DNA from: Enterobacterales bacterium
GTDB lineage: Bacteria > Pseudomonadota > Gammaproteobacteria > Enterobacterales > Enterobacteriaceae
Direction of reading: 5' to 3'
Length of the DNA stretch: 64,000 nucleotides
NCBI GenBank assembly: GCA_015654925.1
Contig: JAATFX010000032.1
Coordinates: 1 to 64,000, forward strand
A program made the translations under genes and the position numbers. Shown here one piece after another: positions 1 through 9,386 of the stretch (the first letter of the stretch is position 1; each line of letters opens with the position of its first letter). The notes beneath the pieces are model-generated. The model saw only the letters and a list, made by a program, of their open reading frames with translations. It made no database searches and was not told the origin of the DNA.

Positions 1-19
1 AGAGAGACGGAGTATTTTA

Positions 20-487
20 ATGATGCCACTGAAAGCCGGTGATACAGCACCGAAATTTAGTTTGCCCGATCAGGACGGTGAACAGGTCAGTCTGACCGAC
101 TTCCAGGGACAAAAAGTATTGGTCTACTTTTATCCCAAAGCGATGACGCCGGGCTGTACCGTGCAGGCATGCGGACTACGCGACAATATGGATGCGCTCA
201 AGCAGGCGGGTGTTGAAGTGCTGGGCATCAGCACCGACAAACCCGAAAAACTTTCGCGTTTCGCGGAAAAAGAACTGCTGAACTTCACGCTGCTCTCCGA
301 TGCCGATCATCAGGTGGCGGAGCAATTCGGCGTTTGGGGCGAAAAATCGTTTATGGGCAAAACCTATGACGGCATCCACCGCATCAGCTTTCTGATCGGA
401 TTGGACGGCGACATCGAGCATGTATTCGATGACTTCAAGACCAGCAACCATCACGATATCGTGCTGGCCTACCTGCAGGACGCATAA
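20..487 (+). CDS. bcp: Thiol peroxidase Bcp (peroxiredoxin)
   Basis: Cytoplasmic atypical peroxiredoxin that reduces hydrogen and organic peroxides using thioredoxin. The 155-residue product aligns end to end with E. coli Bcp (156 aa). The peroxidatic cysteine is C46 in the TPGCT motif and the resolving cysteine is C51. Two ATGs stand in tandem; the first gives MMPLKAG, matching E. coli MNPLKAG, with GGAG upstream at 9-12. In E. coli gcvR precedes bcp; that part lies outside the window. The gene stands alone here, 135 bp before bepA. Confidence 0.97.
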   Translation: MMPLKAGDTAPKFSLPDQDGEQVSLTDFQGQKVLVYFYPKAMTPGCTVQACGLRDNMDALKQAGVEVLGISTDKPEKLSRFAEKELLNFTLLSDADHQVAEQFGVWGEKSFMGKTYDGIHRISFLIGLDGDIEHVFDDFKTSNHHDIVLAYLQDA

Positions 488-622
488 CGTTCGATGCGGG
501 CGCGGGCGCATTGCGCGCCGGGGTGGATCGCCGCGCGTAAAAAGGGAGAACGCTTAACGCCCGGAGGTGTCAAATAACCATCCTCGTTATAGAGAGCATC
601 CCAGGTTAAGGTTGGCTAGCAT

Positions 623-2098
623 ATGCACACATGGATGAAAAAAAACCTTATCGCCGCATTGATGGCCGCCACGGCGGCCATCGGCTGCCTGCCCGCGCTG
701 GCCGACGACCTGCAGGATCAACTGCCGGACATGGGCACCACCGCCGGCAGCACGCTGAGCATCGACCAGGAAATGCAAATGGGGGACTTTTATGTCCGCC
801 AAATGCGCGGCGGCGCGCCGCTGATTAACGATCCGCTGCTCAATGCCTATATCAATCACCTGGGCGGGACCCTGGTGGCCCATGCCAACTCGGTGCGCAC
901 CCCATTCCATTTTTATCTGATCCATAGCGAAGAGCTGAACGCCTACGCCTTTTTCGGCGGCAACGTGGTGCTGCATTCCGCGCTGTTCCGCTACACCGAT
1001 AACGAAAGCCAACTGGCCTCGGTAATGGCCCACGAACTGTCCCACGTCACCCAGCGCCATCTGGCGCGCGCCATGGAAGACCAGAAGCGCAACGCGCCGC
1101 TCACCTGGGCCGGGGCGCTGGGCTCGATATTATTGACCATGGCCAATCCGCAAATGGGCATGGCGGCGCTGAGCGGCACCATCGCGGGCACCCAGCAGGG
1201 CATCATCAGTTTTACCCAGGCCAACGAACAGGAAGCCGACCGTATCGGCATCCAGGTATTGCAACGATCGGGGTTCGATCCCCAGGCCATGCCGGACTTC
1301 CTGCAGAAGCTGGCCGATCAGATGCGTTATTCCACCGCGCCGCCGGAAATGCTGTTAACCCATCCCCTGCCCCTGAGCCGGTTATCGGATATCCGCAACC
1401 GGGCAAACCAGATGAAGCATCTGGTGCTGGATTCCTCGCAGGATTTTTACCTGGCGAAAGCGCGGATTCTGGGCATGTACGGATCGGGAAGCATCGTGCT
1501 GGACGACGATCTCATCGCCGCATGGAAAAAAGGCAATACGCGACAGCAGATCGCCGCCCAGTATGGCCAGGCGGTGCTGTTTTTCGAGGCCAAGAAATAT
1601 GACGACGCCCGCAGGACGCTACAGCCCCTGCTGGGCAAGCAGCCGTCCAACCTGTGGTTCGTGGATTTGATGACCGATATCGATCTGGCGCAGCAGCAGA
1701 TTCCCCGGGCCATAGCCCGGCTGGAGCCGCTGACCAAGGTGCAGGACAATACCACCAATCCGGTACTGTTGCTGAACCTGGCGAATGCCTATGTGCAGGG
1801 CCAGCGTTTCGCCGACGCCGTGCGCCTGCTCAATCGCTACACCTTTAATCATCGCGATGATATCAACGGCTGGGATCTGCTGGCGCAAGCCAATGCCGGA
1901 CTGGGGCTGCGCGATCAGGAGCTGGCGGCGCGGGCGGAGAGCCTGTCGCTCAACGGCCAGTTGGACCAGGCCATCCGGGCGCTGAGCAACGCCAGTTCGC
2001 TGGTTAAACTGGGCAGCCTGCAACAGGCCCGCTACGACGCCCGCATCGATCAACTGCGGCAGTTGCAGGCACGCTATAAGCAGTATCAAAAGTCCTGA
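623..2098 (+). CDS. bepA: BepA, periplasmic metalloprotease/chaperone of outer-membrane assembly
   Basis: M48-family zinc protease (formerly YfgC) that helps LptD mature and degrades stalled outer-membrane proteins at the BAM complex. The protein is 491 aa (E. coli 487). A signal peptide covers about residues 1-27, ending in the PALA-D type site. The HEXXH zinc motif is HELSH at residues 137-141, with the third-ligand region NEQEADR further on. The C-terminal 170 residues form TPR repeats and end in a [16 protein letters not shown] segment shared with E. coli. In E. coli yfgD (ArsC-like) follows; here it is missing and hda converges directly, 10 bp away. Confidence 0.96.
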   Translation: MHTWMKKNLIAALMAATAAIGCLPALADDLQDQLPDMGTTAGSTLSIDQEMQMGDFYVRQMRGGAPLINDPLLNAYINHLGGTLVAHANSVRTPFHFYLIHSEELNAYAFFGGNVVLHSALFRYTDNESQLASVMAHELSHVTQRHLARAMEDQKRNAPLTWAGALGSILLTMANPQMGMAALSGTIAGTQQGIISFTQANEQEADRIGIQVLQRSGFDPQAMPDFLQKLADQMRYSTAPPEMLLTHPLPLSRLSDIRNRANQMKHLVLDSSQDFYLAKARILGMYGSGSIVLDDDLIAAWKKGNTRQQIAAQYGQAVLFFEAKKYDDARRTLQPLLGKQPSNLWFVDLMTDIDLAQQQIPRAIARLEPLTKVQDNTTNPVLLLNLANAYVQGQRFADAVRLLNRYTFNHRDDINGWDLLAQANAGLGLRDQELAARAESLSLNGQLDQAIRALSNASSLVKLGSLQQARYDARIDQLRQLQARYKQYQKS

Positions 2099-2108
2099 CG
2101 GGCCGGTT

Positions 2109-2810
2109 TTACAGGCCGAGGATCTCTTTGACAAACGGAATGGTCAATTTGCGCTGCGCGCGAATTGAGGCATGATCGAGCTGATCCAGGGTTAACGACA
2201 GCGTGCGCATATCCCGCTCCAGCCGTTTTAGCAAAAAACGGCTGACATCTTCCGGCAATTCAAACCCCCGCAGCCTGGCCCGCAGCTGCAACGCGGCCCC
2301 TTTTTCTTCATCGGACAGCGCCTGCAGGCGATAGATTTGCCCCCAATCCAGGCGCGAGGCCAAATCGGGCAAATTAAGGTTTAACTGGCGGGGCGGGCAG
2401 TTGCCGCTGATGATCAGCCGGGTGCGGCCCGTTTCCTGGATACGGTTATAGAGATTAAAAATGGCCATTTCCCACGGTTCGTCGCCAACGATGCATTCGA
2501 TATTATCGATGGTCACCAGCGCCAGCTGCTCCATGCCGTCCATCACTTCCGGCACAAACCAGGTTCGTTTGTCCAGCGGCACATAACCCACCGCTTCCCC
2601 CCGCTGCGAAAGTTCGGCGCAGGCGGCATGCATCAAATGACTGCGCCCTCCCCCCTTGCGCGACCAGAAGTAGAGATAACTGCCGTGTTCCTGCGTCAGC
2701 ATGCTGTGCAGCGCCGCCAGCAACGACTTATTTTCGCCCGGATAAAAGCTGGCGAAGGTTTCGTCGTCAGGGAGATAAAGCGGTAAAGAGAGCTGTGCCG
2801 GCGTGTTCAG
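2109..2810 (-). CDS. hda: Hda, DnaA regulatory inactivator (CTG start)
   Basis: AAA+ protein that binds the DNA-loaded beta clamp and promotes hydrolysis of DnaA-bound ATP, preventing over-initiation. The reading frame is open to 2960, but homology to E. coli Hda (233 aa) begins exactly at the residue coded by CTG at 2810-2808, giving [12 protein letters not shown] ribosome-binding site AGAGG lies 5-6 nt upstream of this CTG. E. coli Hda also starts at CTG. The QLSLPL clamp-binding motif sits at residues 6-11 and the AAA+ region fills the rest; the ending is [10 protein letters not shown]. It is transcribed after uraA on the same strand. Confidence 0.93.
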   Translation of the reverse strand: MNTPAQLSLPLYLPDDETFASFYPGENKSLLAALHSMLTQEHGSYLYFWSRKGGGRSHLMHAACAELSQRGEAVGYVPLDKRTWFVPEVMDGMEQLALVTIDNIECIVGDEPWEMAIFNLYNRIQETGRTRLIISGNCPPRQLNLNLPDLASRLDWGQIYRLQALSDEEKGAALQLRARLRGFELPEDVSRFLLKRLERDMRTLSLTLDQLDHASIRAQRKLTIPFVKEILGL

Positions 2811-3008
2811 AAATACCTCTATGCGTACGGGCGGGAACCCGACTAGTTTATCATAGAATTCCCGGCGCAATGAATTGGATCGCCGGCGCGCTTTCGTCGG
2901 GTTCATGGACGGTGAAAACCACAGGCGCCAGACTGGCCGATAATGGCCGCTGGCGCCCATGATGTGCGCGCAACGGCAGGCGTTGCGCTATTTTTTACTT
3001 ATTTTTTA

Positions 3009-4307
3009 TTATTTATCAAGGGGCTCGATAAACTCCGGCCGATCGGCGTCGATAATCACCTCTTCGCCGCGCACCAGGGTAATCAGCTTGAACACCAGGC
3101 TCAGGCCAATGCCGACCACGGTAGCCAGGGCCATCCCTTTGAGTTCGGCGGCGCCGATATGGATCTTGGCGCCGCTGACCCCGATAATCAAAATCACCGA
3201 CGTCAGGATCAGGTTTTGCGGTTTGTTATAATCCACCTTCGACTCAATCAATACCCGGATACCCGAGGCCGCGATCACCCCGTACAGCAGCAGGGACACG
3301 CCGCCCATTACCGGTACCGGCACCGCCTGGATGGCCGCCGCCAGCTTACCGACGCAGGACAGCAGAATGGCCAGGATGGCCGCGCCGCCGATTACCCAGG
3401 TACTGTAAACCTTGGTAATGGCCATTACGCCGATATTTTCGCCGTAGGTGGTATTGGGGGTGGAACCGAAAAAACCGGACAACATGGTGGATATGCCGTT
3501 GGCGAACAGTGAACGGTGCAGGCCGGGATCGCGCAGCAGATCCCGTTTGACAATATTGGCGGTCACCACCAGATGGCCCACATGCTCGGCAATCACCACC
3601 AGGGCCGCCGGCAGGATGGTCAGGATGGCCATCCATTCAAAGCGCGGGGTGTAGAACGTCGGCAGCGCGAACCAGTGGGCTGCCGCCACCGGCGATAAAT
3701 CCACCACGCCCATCACGCACGCCAGCGCATAGCCTACCAGCACGCCGATTAAAATCGGGATAATGGCCAGGAAACCGCGGAACAGCACCGAACCCAGCAC
3801 CGTCACGCCCAAGGTCACCAGCGAAATAATAATCGTGGAGCCGGCGACCGGCGCGCCTTCCGTCGGCAACAAACCCGCCATATTAGCGGCCACCCCGGCC
3901 AGTTCCAGCCCGATGACCGACACAATGGCGCCCATGGCCGCGGGAGGAAACACCACATCAATCCAATGATTACCGGCGACCTTCACGATCAGCGCCACCA
4001 GGCAAAACAGCGCGCCGCAGGCGATAAAACCGCCCAAGGCCACTTCATACCCCAGCGGCAACAACAGCAATACGGGTGAAATAAACGCAAAGCTCGACCC
4101 CAGATACGCCGGAATCTTGCCTTTACAGATAAACAGATACAGCAGGGTGCCGATACCATTGAACAGCAATACCGTGGCCGGATTGATTTTAAATAAAATG
4201 GGCACCAGCACCGTGGCGCCGAACATGGCGAACAAATGTTGAAAACTCAGCGGGATGGTTTGCAGCAGCGGCGGGCGTTCATCAACTCCGATGGCGCGAC
4301 GGGTCAT
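3009..4307 (-). CDS. uraA: Uracil:proton symporter UraA
   Basis: Inner-membrane uracil importer of the NCS2 family, 432 aa (E. coli 429) with the expected run of about 14 hydrophobic segments. The signature FGSTPNTTYGENIGV region that holds the substrate-binding glutamate is intact, and the C-terminal half is nearly identical to E. coli UraA. It lies 56 bp downstream of upp on the same strand, as in the E. coli upp-uraA operon, but an intrinsic terminator sits in the gap. Confidence 0.97.
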   Translation of the reverse strand: MTRRAIGVDERPPLLQTIPLSFQHLFAMFGATVLVPILFKINPATVLLFNGIGTLLYLFICKGKIPAYLGSSFAFISPVLLLLPLGYEVALGGFIACGALFCLVALIVKVAGNHWIDVVFPPAAMGAIVSVIGLELAGVAANMAGLLPTEGAPVAGSTIIISLVTLGVTVLGSVLFRGFLAIIPILIGVLVGYALACVMGVVDLSPVAAAHWFALPTFYTPRFEWMAILTILPAALVVIAEHVGHLVVTANIVKRDLLRDPGLHRSLFANGISTMLSGFFGSTPNTTYGENIGVMAITKVYSTWVIGGAAILAILLSCVGKLAAAIQAVPVPVMGGVSLLLYGVIAASGIRVLIESKVDYNKPQNLILTSVILIIGVSGAKIHIGAAELKGMALATVVGIGLSLVFKLITLVRGEEVIIDADRPEFIEPLDK

Positions 4308-4331
4308 GTTTATTTCCTCTGATAAATAAGC

Positions 4332-4360
4332 AAAAAAAAAGCCGACCCAATGGCCGGCTT
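4332..4360 (-). terminator. Intrinsic terminator between upp and uraA
   Basis: Read on the minus strand, an 8-bp stem (one G-T pair) with a 4-nt loop, stem arms AGCCGGCC and GGTCGGCT, is followed at once by a run of at least eight T. It lies after the upp stop and before the uraA start, so upp transcripts should partly end here and uraA should receive only read-through unless it has its own promoter. Confidence 0.85.
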
Positions 4361-4363
4361 ATT

Positions 4364-4990
4364 TTATTTGGTACCAAATATTTTATCGCCCGCATCGCCG
4401 AGGCCCGGCATGATGTAGCCTTGCTCGTTAAGCCCCTGGTCGATGGAAGCGGTATAGAGTTCCACATCCGGGTGGGCTTTTTCCAGCGCCGCTATGCCCT
4501 CGGGCGCAGCCACCAATACCAGCACCTTGATGCTCTTGCAGCCCGCTTTTTTCAGCAAATCGATAGTGGCGATCATAGAACCGCCGGTCGCCAGCATGGG
4601 GTCCACCACCAGCGCCATCCGCTCGTCGATGTTGGACACCAGTTTTTGAAAATAGGGTACCGGTTCAAGGGTGGTTTCATTGCGGTACATGCCGACCACG
4701 CTGATACGCGCGCTGGGCACGTTTTCCAGCACCCCGTCCATCATGCCCAGCCCGGCGCGCAGAATCGGCACCACGGTTATTTTCTTGCCTTTGATTTGTT
4801 CAATTTCCACCGGGCCGCACCAGCCCTCGATGGTCACCTTCTCGGTTTCGAGATTGGCGGTGGCTACATAGGTCAGTAAACTTCCCACTTCGGAGGCTAA
4901 TTCACGAAAACGCTTGGTGCTGATATCATTTTCGCGCATTAAACCTAGCTTATGTTTAACAAGCGGGTGTGTTACCTCAACGATCTTCAT
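4364..4990 (-). CDS. upp: Uracil phosphoribosyltransferase
   Basis: Pyrimidine salvage enzyme: uracil + PRPP gives UMP + diphosphate. At 208 aa it is the same length as E. coli Upp. The PRPP-binding loop reads [12 protein letters not shown] and the C-terminal uracil site segment [13 protein letters not shown] is intact. Transcribed toward uraA and divergent from purM, so pyrimidine salvage and de novo purine genes share one intergenic region. Confidence 0.98.
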   Translation of the reverse strand: MKIVEVTHPLVKHKLGLMRENDISTKRFRELASEVGSLLTYVATANLETEKVTIEGWCGPVEIEQIKGKKITVVPILRAGLGMMDGVLENVPSARISVVGMYRNETTLEPVPYFQKLVSNIDERMALVVDPMLATGGSMIATIDLLKKAGCKSIKVLVLVAAPEGIAALEKAHPDVELYTASIDQGLNEQGYIMPGLGDAGDKIFGTK

Positions 4991-5020
4991 TAATATTCTC
5001 CCCAGTAGCGTTGAACGGTC

Positions 5021-5063
5021 AAAAAAATCGCGAGATTATAACCCCTTTTTTTTGCCGTGCCAT
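5021..5063 (-). promoter_or_regulatory. upp promoter with T-run start region (UTP-sensing type)
   Basis: On the minus strand a perfect TATAAT (5040-5035) is 17 bp from a -35-like ATGGCA (5063-5058). Five bases after the -10 comes GATTTTTTT (5029-5021), where transcription should start. E. coli upp has the same kind of start region; there high UTP leads to start-site switching and slippage on the T run that aborts transcripts. The same control is inferred here from sequence likeness. Confidence 0.7.
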
Positions 5064-5142
5064 ATGAAAATAGCTGATCCTGATCAACGGTTTATAAAAA
5101 TTTAGTCCAAATAATAAATCCCGACAGGTTTGACAACACTAC

Positions 5143-5158
5143 TCGCAAACGTTTGCCC
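5143..5158 (+). promoter_or_regulatory. PurR operator upstream of purMN
   Basis: TCGCAAACGTTTGCCC matches the PurR consensus ACGCAAACGTTTGCGT at 13 of 16 positions, including the central CG and both CAAA/TTTG arms. It lies 65 bp before the purM start, next to a TAGAAT -10-like hexamer at 5166-5171. Repression of purMN by PurR with hypoxanthine or guanine is inferred. Confidence 0.85.
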
Positions 5159-5222
5159 ACGCTGTTAGAATTGCCCGCGCCCTATTTCAACCGCAACATA
5201 TCATCTCCGTGGGGATCTTGCA

Positions 5223-6260
5223 GTGACCGATAAAACCTCTCTCAGCTATAAAGACGCAGGTGTGGATATTGATGCCGGCAACGCATTGGTAGACCGTATC
5301 AAAGGCGTAGTGAAACAGACCAAACGTCCGGAAGTGATGGGTGGGCTGGGTGGCTTCGGTGCGCTGTGCGCGCTGCCGCAGAAATACCGCGAGCCGATCC
5401 TGGTCTCCGGCACCGACGGCGTCGGCACCAAACTGCGTCTGGCGATGGATTTAAAACGTCACGATACCATCGGCATCGATTTGGTGGCCATGTGCGTCAA
5501 CGATCTGGTGGTCCAGGGCGCGGAGCCGCTGTTCTTCCTGGATTATTTCGCCACCGGCAAGCTGGACGTGGATACCGCGGCCCAGGTGATCACCGGCATC
5601 GCGCAGGGCTGCAAGCAGTCCGGCTGCGCCCTGGTGGGCGGCGAAACGGCGGAAATGCCCGGCATGTACCACGGCGAAGATTATGATGTGGCGGGTTTTT
5701 GCGTCGGCGTGGTGGAAAAATCGGAAATCATCGACGGCAGCAAGGTGCGGGCGGGCGATACCCTGCTGGCCCTGGCCTCCAGCGGTCCGCATTCCAACGG
5801 CTACTCGCTGGTGCGTAAAATCCTGGAGTTCAGCCAGACCGACCCGTTGCAAACGCAGCTGGAGGGCAAATCCCTGGCCGATCACCTGCTGGAACCGACC
5901 CGGATTTATGTCAAGGCGCTGCTGCAACTGATCGAACAAACGGAAATCCACGCCATTGCCCACCTTACCGGCGGCGGTTTCTGGGAAAATATTCCGCGGG
6001 TGTTGCCGGCGGATACCCAGGCGGCGATCGACGAAAGCAGCTGGCAGTGGCCGGCGGTGTTCGGCTGGTTGCAACAGGCCGGCAATGTCAGCAGCCATGA
6101 GATGTACCGCACCTTTAACTGCGGCGTGGGTATGATTGTGGTGGTGCCGTCGCACAGCGCCGACCAGGCATTGTCATTATTGGGCGAGTTGGGCGAAACG
6201 GCGTGGAAACTGGGTGAAATCCAGGCGCTGGCAGGTGCTGAACGGGTCATTATCCGTTAA
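5223..6260 (+). CDS. purM: Phosphoribosylformylglycinamidine cyclo-ligase
   Basis: AIR synthetase, fifth step of IMP synthesis: FGAM + ATP gives AIR. The 345-aa product matches E. coli PurM (345 aa) throughout. The start is GTG, supported by the conserved [20 protein letters not shown] start and an upstream GGGG. Conserved ATP/substrate loops such as SGTDGVGTK and [11 protein letters not shown] are intact. Its stop overlaps the purN start by one base (TAATG), indicating translational coupling. Confidence 0.98.
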   Translation: MTDKTSLSYKDAGVDIDAGNALVDRIKGVVKQTKRPEVMGGLGGFGALCALPQKYREPILVSGTDGVGTKLRLAMDLKRHDTIGIDLVAMCVNDLVVQGAEPLFFLDYFATGKLDVDTAAQVITGIAQGCKQSGCALVGGETAEMPGMYHGEDYDVAGFCVGVVEKSEIIDGSKVRAGDTLLALASSGPHSNGYSLVRKILEFSQTDPLQTQLEGKSLADHLLEPTRIYVKALLQLIEQTEIHAIAHLTGGGFWENIPRVLPADTQAAIDESSWQWPAVFGWLQQAGNVSSHEMYRTFNCGVGMIVVVPSHSADQALSLLGELGETAWKLGEIQALAGAERVIIR

Positions 6261-6898
6261 TGAAAACGCTCGTGGTGCTGATTTCGGGCGAGGGCAGCAA
6301 TCTCCAGGCGGTTATCGACGCCTGCGGGCAGGGGAAAATACCGGCGCGGATTGCCGCGGTATTCAGCAACCGCGCCGACGCGTATGGCTTGCAGCGCGCA
6401 GGCCACGCCGGCCTGCCGGCGCAGGCCCTCAATCCCCGCGATTATCCCGACCGCGCGTCCTTCGACGACGCGCTGATGCGGCGGATCGACAGCCATCAAC
6501 CGGACGGGGTCATCCTGGCCGGCTATATGCGCATCCTGTCGCCGCAATTCGTCGCGCATTACGCGGGCAGGATGCTGAATATCCACCCTTCCCTGCTGCC
6601 GTTATATCCCGGTTTGCATACCCATCGCCAGGTTCTGGCCAACGGCGATACCGAGCACGGCACCTCGGTGCACTTCGTCACCGAGCAGTTGGACGGCGGC
6701 CCGGTGATCCTGCAGGCCAAGGTGCCGGTATTCACGGGCGATACCGAGGACGATCTTATCGGACGCATCAAAACCCAGGAGCACGACATCTATCCCCTGG
6801 TGATTGGCTGGCTGCTGGAAGGCCGGTTGGCCCTGCGCGACGGCGCCGCCTGGCTGGACGGGCATCCCCTGCCGCCGCAGGGTTACGCCGCGGACTAA
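6260..6898 (+). CDS. purN: Phosphoribosylglycinamide formyltransferase 1
   Basis: Transfers formyl from 10-formyltetrahydrofolate to GAR in purine synthesis. 212 aa, like E. coli PurN. Catalytic residues are present: N107 and H109 in NIHPSLLP, and D145 in QLDGGP. Second gene of the purMN operon. Its stop is only 3 bp from the convergent pstB stop. Confidence 0.98.
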   Translation: MKTLVVLISGEGSNLQAVIDACGQGKIPARIAAVFSNRADAYGLQRAGHAGLPAQALNPRDYPDRASFDDALMRRIDSHQPDGVILAGYMRILSPQFVAHYAGRMLNIHPSLLPLYPGLHTHRQVLANGDTEHGTSVHFVTEQLDGGPVILQAKVPVFTGDTEDDLIGRIKTQEHDIYPLVIGWLLEGRLALRDGAAWLDGHPLPPQGYAAD

Positions 6899-6901
6899 AC
6901 C

Positions 6902-7717
6902 TCAACGCAACCGGCCGGTGATATACTCTTCCGTTTTGCGCTGCCCTGGAGAGGTGAACAACCGGTCGGTGGCGGTATATTCCACCAGCTTCCCCTGATG
7001 AATAAACGCCGTATAGTCCGATACCCGCGCGGCCTGCTGCATATTATGGGTCACCAGCACCAGGGTGTACCGGGCCTTGAGCGAAATCATCAACTCCTCG
7101 ATGGTCAAGGTGGTGATGGGGTCCAGCGCAGAAGTCGGCTCGTCCAATAACAACACTTCCGGTTCAATGGCGATGGCCCGCGCAATGGTCAGCCGCTGCT
7201 GCTGGCCGCTGGAAAGGCGAAACGCGTTATCCTTGAGGCGATCTTTTACCTCATGCCACAGCGCCGCCGCGCGCAGCGCCCGCTCGGCGGCATCATCAAG
7301 CATGCGGCGATCGCGGATGCCCAACAGCCGCAGGCCATAGACCACATTGTCATAAATGGATTTAGGAAAGGGATTGGGCCGCTGGAACACCATGCCCACC
7401 CGCCGGCGCAGGGCGACCACGTCCTGCCCGGGTCCATAGATATCCTGGCCCAAAAACTTCACCGCCCCCTCGACGCGGCAATCATCGGTCAGATCGTTCA
7501 TGCGGTTAAAACAGCGCAGCAGGGTCGATTTACCGCAGCCCGACGGACCGATCAGCGCGGTAATCCGCTGTTTGGGGATACGCAGGCTGATAGCCTCCAG
7601 CGCCGGACGACTGCCGTAAAACACATTCAGGCGTTCCGCCTCCAGCACGGTTTGTTCCTCGGCCAGCCGGTGAATATCCGGCATTTGCGGGAAGATGGCG
7701 GGGGTCAGCAGCGACAT
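6902..7717 (-). CDS. pstB: Phosphate ABC transporter ATPase PstB
   Basis: ATP-binding subunit of a high-affinity phosphate importer, 271 aa. Walker [10 protein letters not shown] is at residues 57-65, the ABC signature LSSGQQQR at 168-175 and Walker [13 protein letters not shown] at 188-199. The [15 protein letters not shown] segment is typical of PstB. Last gene of pstC-pstA-pstB; 13 bp separate it from pstA. Neither phoU nor pstS adjoins, so this is probably a second Pst system, with the standard pstSCAB-phoU expected elsewhere. Confidence 0.93.
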   Translation of the reverse strand: MSLLTPAIFPQMPDIHRLAEEQTVLEAERLNVFYGSRPALEAISLRIPKQRITALIGPSGCGKSTLLRCFNRMNDLTDDCRVEGAVKFLGQDIYGPGQDVVALRRRVGMVFQRPNPFPKSIYDNVVYGLRLLGIRDRRMLDDAAERALRAAALWHEVKDRLKDNAFRLSSGQQQRLTIARAIAIEPEVLLLDEPTSALDPITTLTIEELMISLKARYTLVLVTHNMQQAARVSDYTAFIHQGKLVEYTATDRLFTSPGQRKTEEYITGRLR

Positions 7718-7730
7718 AGTTCATTCTCCA

Positions 7731-9386
7731 TTAGAGCGTCAGCGCCCGGTATTTTTCGCGCAGGCGGTGGCGCAGCGCAATGGCCGCCAAATTCAACCCC
7801 ACCACGATGGTCATCAATAACAGCGCCGTGGCGAACACCAGCGGTCGCACCGCATCGCTATCGGGGCTTTGAAATGCCATATCGTAAATTTGAAACCCCA
7901 GATGCATGAATTTACGCTCGGGGTGGAGATAAGGGAATACGCCGTCCAGCGGCAACGCGGGCGCGGATTTAATCACCCCCACCAGCATCAGCGGGGCGGT
8001 TTCCCCCGCCGCCCGGGCCACCGCCAGGATCAGGCCGGTGATCATCGCGGGAGCCGCGCCGGGCAGCACCACGCGCCACAGGGTTTCCGCGCGGGTCGCC
8101 CCCAGGGCCAGCGAGCCGTGGCGCAGCGCCGGCGGAATGCGCGACAACCCCTCCTCGGTGGCCACGATCACCACCGGCAGTGTCAATAGCGCCAGCGTCA
8201 GCGCGGCCCACAGCAAACCCGGCGTACCGAACGTCGGATTCGGCAGGGCTTCGGCGTAAAACAGTTTATCCAGCGTACCGCCCAGCACATAAATAAAAAA
8301 TCCCAGGCCAAACACGCCATAGACAATCGAGGGCACTCCCGCCAAATTGCCTACCGCGATGCGAATCAGCCGGGTCAGCCAGTTGTCCCTGGCATATTCG
8401 TGTAAATATACCGCCGCCATCACCCCAAGCGGCATCACCATCACCGACATCAGCATCACCAGCAGCAACGTGCCGACGATAGCCGGGAAAACCCCGGTCT
8501 GCGCCGGATAATCATGGTTATCCTGCGACACGAAGCGGCCTACCTGAGCGGCCCATAACCGAACTTTTTCCGCGAATCCCATATTATTGGGATACCAGGC
8601 GCGCTCGATTTCCCGTAGCGGAACCTCGCGGGTGGCCCCGGCGGCGTCGCGAAGAATCAGGCGATCCCGATCCATCTCCTTTTCGATGTCCGCCAACTGC
8701 CGGTTCAATTGATCGTTCTGGCGCTGGATTTCATTTTGTCCGGCGCGATATACCGCCTGGTTCAGGGGAGTCCACCGCCCGTCTTTCAGCCACTGCTGCC
8801 GCTGGCGGCTTAACTGCTCGGCGCGCTGGTTCAGCCCGGCTTGCTGCCGGGTGCGCAGCCCGGCGGCCAGCCGGCGCTGGGTCTCGATAAGCGTCAAGCG
8901 CTGCTGTAGCGCATGGGACATGTCGTCCGCGGTCAGGGGCTGGCCATCCTCCGTCATACCTTGCAGGAAACCATACTCTTTACCATAAAAATTGCGCTGC
9001 AACAGCAGCACGTCGGGCGGACGCCGGCGCGATATGACCTGCCCGGCCGACACCCGGATAAAATCGCGGCTGGCGTCGGTGCCGCCGGTACGGATGGCAT
9101 AAAAAACGCTGTCCGGCGCCTGCGGGCCGGCGTCGCGGACACCGGACACACCGGACACCGGACGACGGTTTTCGGTGGCGTAGATCTCGCCCAGCAGCAC
9201 GGCGGATACCCCGTCGGCCGCACCGGGCTGGCGCAGTTGAAACTGATAGACCGGCTGGGGCCAGAACAGCCCCATGCCCTGCCAGCCCAGCAACGCCACC
9301 AGCGCCAGCATCGCCGATAAACTGACGGCCACCCCGCCGGCGGTCAGCCAGATCCAAGGGCGGCCGGATCGAAACCAGCGCCTCAT
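7731..9386 (-). CDS. pstA: Phosphate ABC transporter permease PstA, long form
   Basis: Inner-membrane permease subunit. It is 551 aa, nearly twice E. coli PstA (296). Residues about 10-35 form an N-terminal membrane segment. A periplasmic stretch follows, with a Gln/Arg-rich predicted coiled coil at about 165-245. The final 280 residues are the canonical PstA permease with the EAA-type loop (LRHGSLALGATRAETLWRVVLP). Its start overlaps the pstC stop by 4 nt (ATGA). Long PstA/PstC pairs next to ppk are known to me from Yersinia- and Vibrio-type genomes. Confidence 0.88.
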   Translation of the reverse strand: MRRWFRSGRPWIWLTAGGVAVSLSAMLALVALLGWQGMGLFWPQPVYQFQLRQPGAADGVSAVLLGEIYATENRRPVSGVSGVRDAGPQAPDSVFYAIRTGGTDASRDFIRVSAGQVISRRRPPDVLLLQRNFYGKEYGFLQGMTEDGQPLTADDMSHALQQRLTLIETQRRLAAGLRTRQQAGLNQRAEQLSRQRQQWLKDGRWTPLNQAVYRAGQNEIQRQNDQLNRQLADIEKEMDRDRLILRDAAGATREVPLREIERAWYPNNMGFAEKVRLWAAQVGRFVSQDNHDYPAQTGVFPAIVGTLLLVMLMSVMVMPLGVMAAVYLHEYARDNWLTRLIRIAVGNLAGVPSIVYGVFGLGFFIYVLGGTLDKLFYAEALPNPTFGTPGLLWAALTLALLTLPVVIVATEEGLSRIPPALRHGSLALGATRAETLWRVVLPGAAPAMITGLILAVARAAGETAPLMLVGVIKSAPALPLDGVFPYLHPERKFMHLGFQIYDMAFQSPDSDAVRPLVFATALLLMTIVVGLNLAAIALRHRLREKYRALTL

